64,000 nt of DNA, from the NCBI GenBank assembly GCA_023101725.1, contig JALJCO010001078.1:558001-622000 (forward strand), in the 5' to 3' direction. Positions 1 through 12,000 of this stretch are shown in pieces. The notes beneath the pieces are model-generated. The model had not been told where the DNA came from and did no database searches. It saw only the letters and a list, made by a program, of their open reading frames with translations. The DNA comes from Atherinomorus stipes. Its lineage: Eukaryota; Chordata; Actinopteri; Atheriniformes; Atherinidae. Both the position numbers and the translations under genes were made by a program. Each line of letters begins with the position of its first letter. Position 1 is the first letter of the stretch.

Positions 1-25
1 TTGTTATTTTTCTCTCTTCTTGAAG

Positions 26-3000
26 TATCGGAGGTTATGGAACATTTCAAGATGTCATAACTTTGGCAAGTAAGATGTCGGCTATTTCCTCATTTTAGCA
101 TCCATACAGATAAAGTTAAAACTCAGAGCCTTTTCTTTACTGATATCTCTTTGAGTGTTTTAGATATTCTCAAGTTATTCAACCCCAACCTCCTCGGTGC
201 TGCTCCTGGAAAGACAGTTCATGGGATGCAGGCTCATATCAGTGAAACAGGCTTCAACCTGGCTGTAACTGGACATAACACCTTGTGAGACAGAATCATC
301 TAGTTCCTAGAAATAACTCGCATCCTTGATGCTCTGGAAGTTTTTTTGGGCTTGGGCTGCTAACAAGTACTGTGTGACTTGGTGGCATTTTGAAAGAGGT
401 TTTTCTTCATCTCTTAGCAACCTCCCTGGTCAGACGAGACACTTGATTGACACACTGAGAGGTTATGAGGTACAGTAGTGCTTCAGGGTGCTGTAGAGAT
501 GCAGAGCTATAAAAGTGTTAATAGGACTGTCTTGTTATAGACTCTGAAGCCTCTGTCATCTCTTCCATTAGGGTCTGAACTTCGAGGAGGACTGGAAACT
601 TTTGACTATTCTCATGGGCATGAATGACATCTGTGATTACTGCAAAGATAAGGTCGGTCCTCTAGTGTGAGCTCAGTTAAGTTTAGTAGAAATGCTTTTT
701 CTGTGCTGAATTTCTGTGTTTCTTGTAGGCTCTTTTTTCAGTAGATAATTTCATTCACTACATGACCGTCTCTCTGGAAATGCTCATGAATGAGGTAAGT
801 TAAAGACAAGACACTGGACATGTATGGATTTGCTCCCAGTAACGCGCTTCATTCTCCATGCTGCGCTTCAGGTTCCCCGTATGATCGTCAACGTGGTCCA
901 GATCCTACCCATGCACACGCTTAGAGAGGTGCAGAAGCCCACCCCAGGGTGTCTCCTCCAGCGGTGAGCCCATCTTTAATCAGAATGAACATTTACCTGA
1001 GCTTTACAGTCGTCCCCCCCCCCCCCCCCCCCCCCTCCTCCTCTTACAATGTACTGTAAATTTACTGTTCCAGAGTGTTTATGTATGTGTAGAGAAGATA
1101 TTTAGACATGCAGCAGATGCATGACACTGAACGCGTACGATCTGATTTTTATTATTTTAGATCTTTTTGCTCGTGTCTGATAGAGCCAGTGGCCAAATCT
1201 CCTGAACTGCGGGAGCTGGTGGAGGTCAATCTGGAGTTTCAGGTGCCAATTTTTTTTTTTCTCTCTTCACAAAACTATGCACAGTTCTTAACATTGTTGT
1301 TATGACCCCTCCCACAAAAAGATGCATCACTGTAGTCGTCGACAGAATCTAAGCACAGAGTTTAGAGAAACTTCAGAAGCAAATACGTCTACATCTAAAC
1401 AGTTTGTGCAACCAACAATAGAAAAAAGGCATTAAAAATAAGAGAATGATTTTTTAAAAGATGGCATCTGGCACAATGATACACACTTGTTTAGATTTTC
1501 TGACACCTGTCAGAAAATGCTAATCAGGCTAATTGAAATTTGCTCCTCAGAAAATAATGTGCTTGTCTTTTCAGCATTCACATCAGCCAAATTATTTAAT
1601 TGTGCTTTTAATAAATAGATAACAGCAGTTTATTTTTTTACTTGGTCAAGACAAAAGAACTGTCTTAGAGCAGGTTAAATTAAATTAAATTAAATTAACA
1701 AAGCAATTAGAGGCTAAAAGCAATCAAAAGAAGTTGTTATTCTGACTAAACCTCCATTCACAGCCTTTTATAGGAACTGAACTTTGTCTATACAGAAAGG
1801 ATTTTTATTTTTATAAAGACTTGAATTCATAGATGTGCAAAAGAGGCAGAAACTACGAACTAAAACAAGGTCCTACATCAAAGGAGGCTTTACTTTATTC
1901 TTATATGCTTAATTTTTGTTTTCATGAATTCTGATTTAGAAAATGACTTGCATTTACTTGAGGAGGAATGTTAGATTTTGCACTTATAACTATGGGGTAC
2001 CTATGATTATGATTAGGACCTTTTTATTAAACACAGTGCATAATAATTCGTGAATGTTTCTATAATATGCAGGTTTTGTGGTTACAGCCTTCTCTGAGTA
2101 TTGTGCCTGTTTGCTCTCATTAGAAATCAGAAACATGGCTGAACGATTCATTTAAATCATGTATTTCTGTGCAGAAAAGACTGGAGGAGCTCCTGTACAG
2201 TGATCGCTTCTTCAGGGAAAACTTTGCCGTTGTCCTCCAGCCCTTTCTAAAACATGCAGACCCTCCCCGCCTCCCGGTAATCTATCACTCCGCAAAGGCC
2301 AAATGCAGCCGATGTGGTACAAGTGTCAGCTTTCAAGAGATGAGTCAGTGTGAAACTTTACTCAGTGAGGACTGAATCATAAGGATTCCTAGTGTGACAG
2401 CTGCAGCCTTTGACTTTACGAAGATGGGGCTAAGATGCAAGTCATGTGTCAGCCGCAGCACACGCCATCAGTAAATCCACAAAATCTGTTTCACTTGTCT
2501 GAGCAGAATGGGAAGATTGATATGACCTTCTTCACTCACGACTGCTTCCACTTCACCATAAAGGGACATGAGGAGCTGGCCAAGGGACTGTGGAACAACA
2601 TGGTGAACACTTGCACTGACTATGAAAGTCACATTAGATTAAAAGTCAACAAATCAGAGTATACTGTGGAAAAAAATGGCATTTAACATCAGTTCTTTTA
2701 CACAAATAAACTATATCAAGAGTACAAAATATTCCTATGCAAGTACACAATAAAAATTGAAGGATGCTTGTATTTTTTTGCTCCCAACATGCAACATGCT
2801 GCATTTTAAATGACAGTAATTACTCTTAAAAAACTGGATTTCTCTTAAGAGTAAAAACAATCAGTTACTCACCAGCCTGTCCTCTTTTTCTGCATCCTGA
2901 TCACAGTTTCAGCCTGAAGGAGGAAAGATGATTGTGAGCAGTTTCTCTGATCCCATCAGTCTCATCTGTCCACCTATAGTAAGTCTTTGTATGGAAGTGT

Positions 3001-4284
3001 GGTTATTTATGAGCAGCATATGGTACCTGGATACCTCAAAGGACTTTAGGCCTGACATTTTAGGTTTAAAATCAAAGCTGCTAATGAAATTTCTCTCTGA
3101 ATGGTGAGGATTTCAATAAGTGTCTTGTAGCTTCTGTTACCACCCTGAACTAATTAAAGATCATCTGCACACAGGCAAAATGATAGGCTGCCTTTATTAC
3201 ATGAAATGGTATGAACCTTCATTTATCAAGTGGTTGAAAAACAAAGCCGTAGGAGTATATTGGGATGTATCTAAGCTTTATTTGCATTGTATGTTGATAT
3301 TACTTTTGGTAAGATGTATCTATGTTGCCTGATTACTGGGTGTTGCAGAGAAACAACCAGTGGTAAAACAATAAATGTAATCTGAAAAATAGCAATTTAG
3401 AATCAAAATGTAAAGAAATGTGTTGATCATGTCAAACCATGCAATCAGGATTCAGGAACTAGTCTCCAAGGAGCAGTGCAGCTGGGGAAAAACCCATGAC
3501 TCATAGAAAGGATATAAAGCTGGAGCTCCCTCTTGTTTCATAACGGTCTGATGTAGCTGGTTCATAATCAGCTGCTTTACTTATAAGAACATCATCGGTT
3601 CTTAAAAAAAAAAAAGAAGAAGAAAGAAGATGGGAAGGAAGGAGGGGAATGTAGCATACTGTATCATATCACATGAGAACATGGAAAAATAAAATATATA
3701 AAAAACATCTCATCTTGAAGTTGATGTCAACAACACATCTTTTAAAAATAATAAAGATGGGATGTTTTCTCTGACCCCTGTTAACAAATGTTAACTGGTG
3801 CATGTTCTAAAATTGTCCTTTTCTCAGACAGCATCCATCATATTCCTACAAATTTTAAAATATTTTGTACAGTCAGTGATTGAATATTCAAAGTACTTGG
3901 TTCTGAAACTGATCCACAATTTGAAGACAAGTTTTTATCAAATTAATGAAGCTCTCCACAACTCGATTATATAATAATAACAAAGGTAATGACAACAATG
4001 TATACTAGGTGATGTTACCTTTGAATATTGTAGAATCTAAAAGTATTCTGATCACCAGAGTGAAAACCGCAGTGCAAGCTTTGGAAAACGGTTTGTATTC
4101 TCAACCGTACATTTAAATGCCATGTGTATAATTCTACATGTCCTTTTTGCAGGAACATCCATACATCTTCACCCGTCCAACTGCAGCCAGGTCAGGCCAC
4201 CCTCCTCTTCAGCCTGATGCTCCATCACTGGCAGCCATCTTCCTGCTGCTACATTTGGGTTTAACACATTTTGGATTCATGTAG
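26..4284 (+). CDS. plb1: Phospholipase B1-like, C-terminal part (partial at left edge)
   Basis: Membrane-associated phospholipase B of the SGNH/GDSL hydrolase fold, which removes acyl chains from phospholipids at the cell surface. Eleven exons read in one continuous frame: 26-69, 164-284, 418-469, 572-652, 729-794, 872-963, 1161-1242, 2175-2276, 2507-2602, 2907-2978 and 4153-4284. All have AG acceptors and GT donors. Family signatures are IGGYGTF and ILKLFNPNLLG at the front, the block III motif GMNDICDYC, and the catalytic Asp/His block DCFHF in the ninth exon. Mammalian PLB1 has four tandem lipase repeats; only the end of the last one can be here, and the upstream exons and catalytic Ser block lie off the left edge. 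The last exon ends in a hydrophobic run (LAAIFLLLHLGLTHFGFM) directly followed by TAG, so it is either a membrane anchor without a cytoplasmic tail or a GPI-type signal. The start is not in the window. Gene identity is firm; exact exon edges are hand-placed. Confidence 0.9.
1014..1035. repeat. Poly-C tract in a plb1 intron
   Basis: An uninterrupted run of 22 C lies between two plb1 coding exons. It is a simple repeat likely to vary in length. Confidence 0.9.
1676..1698. repeat. (TAAAT)n short tandem repeat
   Basis: Four to five copies of a TAAAT-like unit lie in the long plb1 intron at 1243-2174. Nothing else is recognised in that intron. Confidence 0.7.
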
Positions 4285-7200
4285 CTTTCACTTTGCTGAT
4301 CCAATTTTCCAGAACACGACTGCTCTATTCGTTGAAGCAGGTGATGCAGACGCCAAGAGAGCGCCACTTCACAACTTTGAGTATTTCTGGCTCCAAATGA
4401 GCAGCATGGAGGCAGTCGCTGCCGTTCACAGATCTGAACACTCGTAGATGATGTGAAAGAGCAGCAACTTGAATATTTAGTTTTGAGCAGCTGTTATAGA
4501 TGGAGCTACATAGTGGGAAGTTTTAGTCATTGTTAGTGAAAGGATGGCTACTCAAAAGGAGAAAGGAGAAAATATTACAATTTTCTTTCGAGACTTAGCA
4601 AATAATCCCTCTCCTAAGAGTATTTCCAGGCTAGAATACTCTTGTGGTGATGGGACAACCTTTCATGCCTCTTCCACACTTGGGATCCAGGATGCTGACA
4701 TATATGTACGGTATATTTCAAAGGGAAAGTCTTGCTTTGTGCAGCTGAAGTTTTTTATTTATTTATTTTTTACAATATATCTAAATTGCAAATATTGTAA
4801 TTAACAAAGCAGAAAGCAATGATTCAGAATTATTAATGTGACATTTGTGCATTCACGCATTAAGTAATAAACTATTTGGACCATGTCTGTTAACTCTAGA
4901 TGTTTTCATGGATGTTTGATCAGTCTTTCTATTCACTCACGCAATTACTGATCATGAATTCTTTCCAGTATACAAATACATTTTTGAGATCTTGCATCTT
5001 CTAATTTACAGGGAAATGCTGCTGAGAGCTCCAATCAGCTCCTTGAAATGATTTGAATATGGAAATTTGTAATTCATCTCATCTACCACAGATCTCCCCA
5101 GACAGCTCTGACTTTTTAAACAGGAGACAACTTAGTCACACATCTTTTCCTTAGATCTCCAGGCTGCTACTGGCCCACTTTCACTTCTCGGTCCTCCAGA
5201 ACCTGCATTATTACACACTGAGCGTTATAAAATGCAAAGCAAGCTTCTACAGTGAGCACCCAGGTAGTAGCACATGCTACTTAAAAAACAAAACAGTTGC
5301 GTCATTGTTTTCTTCTGCATTATATCAGCGTTCAACATACTGTAAATAGCCACGGTATTTAGTGATACACTGCAGATGACTGTCCTATTCATTTGCTCTC
5401 TGGTTAAACAGAAGATATTGTGCAGACTGTATTGACTTTGTTTAATTTGTGTGATTGCAAACACAGGTGGAGACTATATAAAGCTCATCTCAGGTTACAC
5501 ATTTAGCTCAAAAATGGTAGATGTACCTCTTGAATGTAAAGGACAAACATACATCATGTACTCAGTGTGTATGCTGGAGAAGACATACAGTATAAAGAAT
5601 AGAATGCTTTTCCTGAACTTCCCCTAAAGTAAACGGATTTACAAATCATTTTGGAAACTGACATTAAATAATGTGTGTTTATTAGTTTTTCCAGAAACCA
5701 GGATGTTTTTAGTTATCACCCAACACACTTTATATTCCCTATGTCCTCATTTTTCATCCATCTCTATTGGATGTTTCAGCAGGATGAATTTCAATCAGTC
5801 CTTGTGTCTGTCAGATTTAATAATAACCTTATTATTGCATTCAGAAGAAACCCTCTTCATGTTTAAACAAAGCTGCCGCCAGTTTAGTGGGGACAATATG
5901 GATCCTTCTGACGTCCAACGCTCTTTATAGTCTCTCTGAAAACATAATGAGATCTTTGGGATCTCAATAGATGGCGCAGGGTGAAACACGAAGCGGCAAA
6001 CAGTCAAGCCCCCACCTTGGAAACCTCTTTGTCATTTATTTTAATGAATGTGTTGCTAACAAAAGAGAGAATTGCCTCATGGGTGCATGTGCACCTGTGA
6101 GTCAGCGCTTGTAAAGGCACAAGAGAGCATACAGTTTTAGATTGTTCCACAGTTTATCCATCTGCTCCTCGTATACGGAGATGGCCTTATGTAACACTGT
6201 TATACGAAATTCAGAAATATATTCATCTTGTTTCATTTAGCTACTTTTAATAAAACCTCCGTCCCGCTCAGCTATGATGATGATGCAAACACATCTGATG
6301 AAGAAGGATGAAATTACGCTCACGCCCTCCCTGCTTTATAAATGTGACATGAATGAGGATCCGTGGGGCCATGTAGGTGTTTCCAGCTGGGTTCCAGTTT
6401 TATAACAAGTCTGCAGTGATCCGTCATGTAATCATACAAAACAAGAATGTCTGCTCCAAAGTTTGAGCCGTTCATTTCTGCTGAGTTTAAACATAATAGA
6501 AGAAGTGAATAGTGAGATCTGCTGGCGGCACTGTATGAAAAGTTAATTAATCACCTGTTGTATGTCAGGAGGGTTCATCTGTTCTCTTTGGTTATCAAAA
6601 AGCAGGGGCCATGTAATGGAAGGGGGATGAAGTGTTAACCTAGTTAGACCATTTATGGTGAGACTTGGAAGCCACATACAGTATGACCCACCAGTCATTA
6701 ATATTATTTAATTTATGTATTTTGGACTCTCAATTTGAAGTTCTATCTCTGCTTCTAAGACAGTCCTGATATGATTTAATTTGATTTGATTTGATTTGAT
6801 TTATTGTTTAGCACACACATGTATAACAAATGGTGCAGGGAGGGAACGAAGCCGATTGGCTTGTACATATGTTCCACTCCTATCACTAACTACAGCACAA
6901 CATGTTCCACTGGCTGATAATCATACAATGGACAAAAGGAACTGCCCACATCTGCATTAGGGATTTCTAACAGATATTTATGAACTATTATTTCTTGTTA
7001 TCAGCTGTGTTTATTGCATACAGTTATACAGTGCAGAGCCAAAAGCTCAATCCTGTTATTTTTAACAGTTTTTTTTCATCTTAGTTAATCAGCAGTCTAC
7101 TGACATGACCAAAATGGATACTGCATGATAATCACTAACTAATTTCCAAAAAAAATACCACTTAGCAACACACAAAGGCTATCTAGAGATGAAGTCTGTA

Positions 7201-7590
7201 AATTCAGTTTGACACACATCTTTGTCCTGTATGTAAACATGTGGTGTTGGTGACAGAGATGTGCTCAGTTTAGCCCCTTTGTTGTAAATACACTTTGTAT
7301 GTGATGCATTCACTCATTTAAAAAGCTGTACATGGACAAATTACCAACTGATATAAAAATCATTTTGTGGAATATTTAAGAATATTTGTCCTTGGAAGAC
7401 TTTGCTTTGCCTGGAAATGAACAGAAATCTATTGTTGCTGATCTTTCACTCAAATAAAGCTCTTAATGATCAATATTTTGGATCTTAAAGATCTCATAGT
7501 TCCATATTCTAAACTTTGCTCTTAGACTACAGGTTTATATGGTCAGTTTCTGGAAATAGAGCCTTGAGTTATCAGACCTTTCTCTTGTGA
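4285..7590. other. plb1 3' UTR and intergenic DNA without a recognisable gene
   Basis: This stretch holds the plb1 3' untranslated region, with an AATAAA at about 4866 as one possible poly(A) signal, followed by AT-rich intergenic DNA. A short (TTGAT)n tandem repeat lies at about 6776-6803. Short open frames, such as one at 4544-4804, show no family motif and no splice context. No tRNA or other RNA gene is seen. Confidence 0.6.
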
Positions 7591-7599
7591 AACAGCTAC

Positions 7600-8180
7600 T
7601 AGTTTAGGTCCAGGAAGCAGACACCCTATCTACTTTTAAGATTAGGTTTAAAAATGTACTTTTTGATAGATCTTTGGATTAGATTGGGCGACCCTTATTC
7701 ACCCTTTTAGTTCTGCTGCCACAGGTTTAGGCTGCTGGAGGATGTTCCCTATTTTTCTCTCCTTACTATTGTATAAATATCTGAAATTATTGTTGTCATC
7801 AGTTTGTGTTTCTCAGCACATATCCCCAGCCGACCCCTCTTTCCTGACCTGTCTACCCCCAACTGGTAAAAACAGATGATCATCCCTCCTGAGCCTGATT
7901 CTACTGGGGTTTTCCTTCCTCTTTTAAAGGGAGTGTTTCCTCTCCACCACCGGTACATTAGGATGGGGGACTGAATTTGACACTGCTGTTCCATTAAGGC
8001 AATTATTTTTATATGAATTGGCTTTTGTGAACACATTATTATAAAGTGGATTAACACGGATCATATGAATTAGCCTCTATATTTTAAGTGGATTATAATT
8101 GGAATAGGATTAAATTGGACTCAGTCTGTGAAAGTGCCTAGAGACGATGTTGATGTGATTGAATTATTTATGGGATGGAC
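7600..8180 (+). mobile_element. Degenerate fish SINE-like / retroposon copy
   Basis: The segment contains phrases that recur in a very common teleost interspersed repeat: a 'gattctactggggttttcc' block followed by 'aaagggagtgtttcctc', then a 3' end of the type 'agtgcctagagacga' with 'tgttgatgtgattg'. In intact copies this end reads as a short tail before target DNA. The copy is diverged, no target-site duplication is evident, and the class (SINE or LINE tail) is recalled from the family rather than shown here. Confidence 0.55.
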
Positions 8181-8208
8181 TCACTCTTTTCTATGACTAT
8201 AATGCATA

Positions 8209-8652
8209 CAGTGGCGTACACAAGTTTACATGCACTCCTATTAAATACAAAAAAAGAAAAAAAATCAGCTGTCAGTGAAATAATTTGAAATTGAGAAAAG
8301 TAATTAAAATTTTAAAAAAATTATGAAAAAGATTACACTGATCTGAAATTGTGGTTCAACAGAAACATTAAAAATAAACAAACAAAAAATAAAACAAGCA
8401 AAGAAGCTGGATGGGGCTCCTGAACAAAAATTTTATTGAGGTTTTGAGGCAATCACTGCAATCAAGTGTTTGTTTGTTTGTTTGTTTAAATTAATTTTTA
8501 AAACCACAATTCAAAATCAATGTTTTATTTTACTAAATTATAATTTAATATTTTTTTAATTTGTTGTTTGCTACTTTTTTCAAATTATTGTCATTTGAAT
8601 TTAATTGTGTGGGTTTTTTTTTTAATAGGAGTGTGTAAACTTTTGTAAGCTG
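8209..8652. mobile_element. Non-autonomous Tc1/mariner-type MITE, 444 bp
   Basis: Both ends carry an inverted repeat. The left end starts CAGTGGCGTACACAAGTTTA and the reverse complement of the right end starts CAGCTTACAAAAGTTTACAC; both then continue into CACTCCTATTAAA. The element is flanked by TA on both sides (8207-8208 and 8653-8654), as expected of Tc1/mariner. The AT-rich interior has no transposase. It sits just upstream of the chga promoter. Confidence 0.8.
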
Positions 8653-8771
8653 TATATATAAAAAATAAACAAAATGCAAACACACACTCTTACCTGAGCT
8701 CACTAAACCTGATCACGCCCTGCTGGCCACCAAGGTATGATCAGGTATGATGGTTGCCATTTGTCCCAGGA

Positions 8772-8809
8772 TGATGTCATTTCCTCCCCTCCATCTCACC
8801 ATATAAAAA
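8772..8809 (+). promoter_or_regulatory. chga: chga core promoter: CRE-like site and TATA box
   Basis: A TGATGTCA motif (8772-8779), one base from the consensus cAMP response element, lies about 23 bp upstream of TATAAAAA (8802-8809). The first coding exon begins 234 bp further on, so transcription should start near 8830. Mammalian chromogranin A promoters also pair a proximal CRE with a TATA box (established knowledge). The assignment here rests on motif and position only. Confidence 0.65.
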
Positions 8810-9042
8810 GGGCGCCGTTGCGATGAAGTGTTGGTAAGGAAACCGGGGAGGACGGAGGCTGCCAGGTCACCGATGCCGCAGAAAATTTAGCTCTCCAGAA
8901 ATACCGAAAGGCAGCTTACTTTTGTCCAGAATGAACCCGTGATTAACCGACCTCTCTTCAAAAGAAGGAAAATCCAACCTTCAGATAAAAGCTTCGCTGT
9001 TTTGTTTTATTCCTGGAGAGCTCAATTCGCTTCGTTTCCAAC

Positions 9043-12000
9043 ATGATCGGGAGAGGATTGTTTCTTCTGACTGTTTTGTCTAACTGCGGTAAGAAAACGC
9101 GAAACCTCATTAAAGTTAAGTGGTGTGACGAGATGAACGGTGTGTTTAGAGAAATCTTCATCACAAGAAGTGGCTGCAAAGGTTTCAGCACCAAGGACAG
9201 CGACGAGCACATCTTTAGATGCGGCGGAGGATGGAGGGAGTTCACCGTCACCTCTGTCACATTCAGTCCCGTTACGAACAGTTTCTTCGTAGCACAGCTT
9301 GTTGGGGGGGAAAAAACCATTAGATTATAGAACAGTTGTCATAAAAACTGAAAATTCGTGTTTTTTCTTGCTTCTTTTGCAGTTCTGTCATTGCCAGTGA
9401 CTTCTAGTCAGCTGGAGAATGCAGACGTAGAGGTAAGATTTTTATCTTTTGTGGTATCAATTAGAAATGTGGTATGACTAGAAATGCATCATTCTTGTAT
9501 TTTACCTCTAAGCACACTGTTCACCGGGGGCTATCTCAGTTTGACTTTGTTTAGATCAATAAAGACCCATTTAAGAGCAATTGAGAGCCTTGACCTCCGG
9601 GATTTGGCATGACAGGATCCATTTCACAGAAAAAGGAGTGTTGGCTATTTTTTATTTTTTATTATTTTTTATTTTTTGAATAAGAAGACTAGAATATAAA
9701 TGGGAGATGGGGACAATCTGAAAGATGGATGAGTGAGTAATTCAAAGATCTGGCATATAGATATCAGAGCTCTTTTTTAAATATGAGTGAAAGACCATCA
9801 GGCTCTTGGGATTGGTTGGCACTGAAAGCACAAAGGAGCTGAACTGATTTTGATCTCTCATCTGAGGAATTTCTTATCTTTGAAAATCCAATGAGCTGTG
9901 CTCAAAAGCAGCAGGGAAATTCTAATGTTTATCACCATCCTTAGTTCAATGAAATTGCTTCAGCATCACAGTTTATTTTTTCGCTTGAGTTGTTTTATTG
10001 ATGTGTTTTTATCCATTCAACAGATTAAATTCTTTTCTTTTCTATCTTTTAGGCACAAGTTTTAAAAAACTGAGATAACGTTCGTGTTTTTATAAAAAAA
10101 AAATCTCTTCATTGTCTTTGCTCTCAGGTGATGAAATGCATTGTGGAGGCTTTGGCAGATGTGTTATCGAGGCCGCACATCATGCCTGTCAGTCAGGAGT
10201 GTTTGATCACACTGAAGACAGGTAGGAACAAAGTGAACAGACTTCCAAGGTTTATGGACAAGAAACTGGCTCACGCTGGCTTAGAAGTGTGGCACTATGA
10301 ATGTCTGATTAGTTTTGATTAAATCAACATTTATACTGAAAGCATTAATGTCTTTTTTTTACATATTCATGCATAAATGTCCCTTACAAAAAGCATATAC
10401 AAAAATGTTGTATTTACAGTCATCTGGCTGTTTTTATGCTGCCATACTGTATAACATGTGTGTAACACTGCCACATACAGCAGAGTTAATTGCCAAAGAT
10501 TTGTCTGTCCCTAAATGTGCCAAAATCAGCACATGTACAGTAAATCCTCATCATTTCTACATGATGTGATGGAGTAGACTATTGACTCTCTAGACTATTA
10601 ACTTAAGCCTGGTTTGCGAGCACACCAAACTTTTATACCTTGTACAATGACATTAATTAATTTTATTCATTCATGACGTCTGGATGTTTGGTATTCATGA
10701 ATGAGTGTCAGGGAGACAAATTTAAATAGCAGGACTATACACTAAACCTTTAAAAACATGATTGTTGAAGGGATTGTTTGCATAAAATAGTAACTTTATT
10801 TCAATGAATCTTGCTTGTTACTTTGATAACTGTTGAAAATCTTGAAAACTGAAATGCCAAATTCATTATCATGTTCAATTTTGCCACAGCTAAACCCTTG
10901 AAGAAAAAATTTTTTTCTTCTAATGTGCAAAACATTCATATATTGAGCGAAAACAATATTGTTTTAATACCAAAAGAGTGAATAAAGTCCTCACATACAA
11001 CAGAATGTATAATGGCATCCAATTTGATGAGCTTCACTCATGTTCCTACTCCTCCAAACACTTAAATAGTCCACTATTCTCAAGATGTAATCAGATATAA
11101 AGACTTTCCACTGTTGCCAAAGGCCTGCTCTGAAGGGAATTGTGGGATTTCTATTCACAGCAATAAGTACTTAACTTTTCTGCTGAAAGCAAAGAGCCTT
11201 GACATTCAATCCAAATATAAAACGGTACTTATAATTAGCAAATGTTAGTTTTTTTTCAATATTCTGATGTTCAAAGCATTAATGTCTTATCTATATTCTC
11301 TTCAAACTTCCTTCTCCAGGTGATTAAGTTGGCAACACTGTCGTAAAGTCATTGCGGTCATACGCAAATAGAAATAAAAACTGCGTGTCTCTAACCGATA
11401 ACCTCCATACTCTGCTTCCATCATCAGGTTAATTGACTGGATGAAAACCTGATGCAGAGGATAAAACATATCACTCAGAGGAGACGATTCGGTTACATGG
11501 TCATTGTTTTACCTTGATGCTGTCCTTGCTGGAAAGAGAAATCAATGAGAGTAGTACTCTTCCAGAGTTTGCTTCTGAGCAGGCGCTATGTGGGAGGGGA
11601 AACTGTACACCAGCAGATGGATGGAAATAAGGGAGAGTGGGAGAGATGAGAAAGAAGGAAGATAGCAGAATTATACAAGAGCACAGAACAGAGCAGGAGC
11701 CTTTTGCTATTGCTGCTACCTATAGTTTGCAGTGCTGTTTTTAGGTCAGCAGAAAGTCCAGTGCTCACTGCTGCTGTAATTCATTGGGGGACTCTCTATG
11801 AGCCAAATGATTAATTGTGCACTTGCTCTGAAAGCAGTAAATTCCAGGGCTATTAACTTTGATGAATCCACCAAAGCAAATCGCTGAGTCCTTTGAAAAC
11901 ATGAAGCGGAAACAACATACACCTGTACACTTAACCCCCTGCTGGGTCCTTATTCCTTTTCATCTGTTCCTTTTCTCTTTTAATGAGCTACTTCACCACT

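Noticed and set aside
4544..4804. 86-codon frame after plb1
   Set aside because: It has no family motif, splice context or promoter, and is probably chance in the 3' flank.
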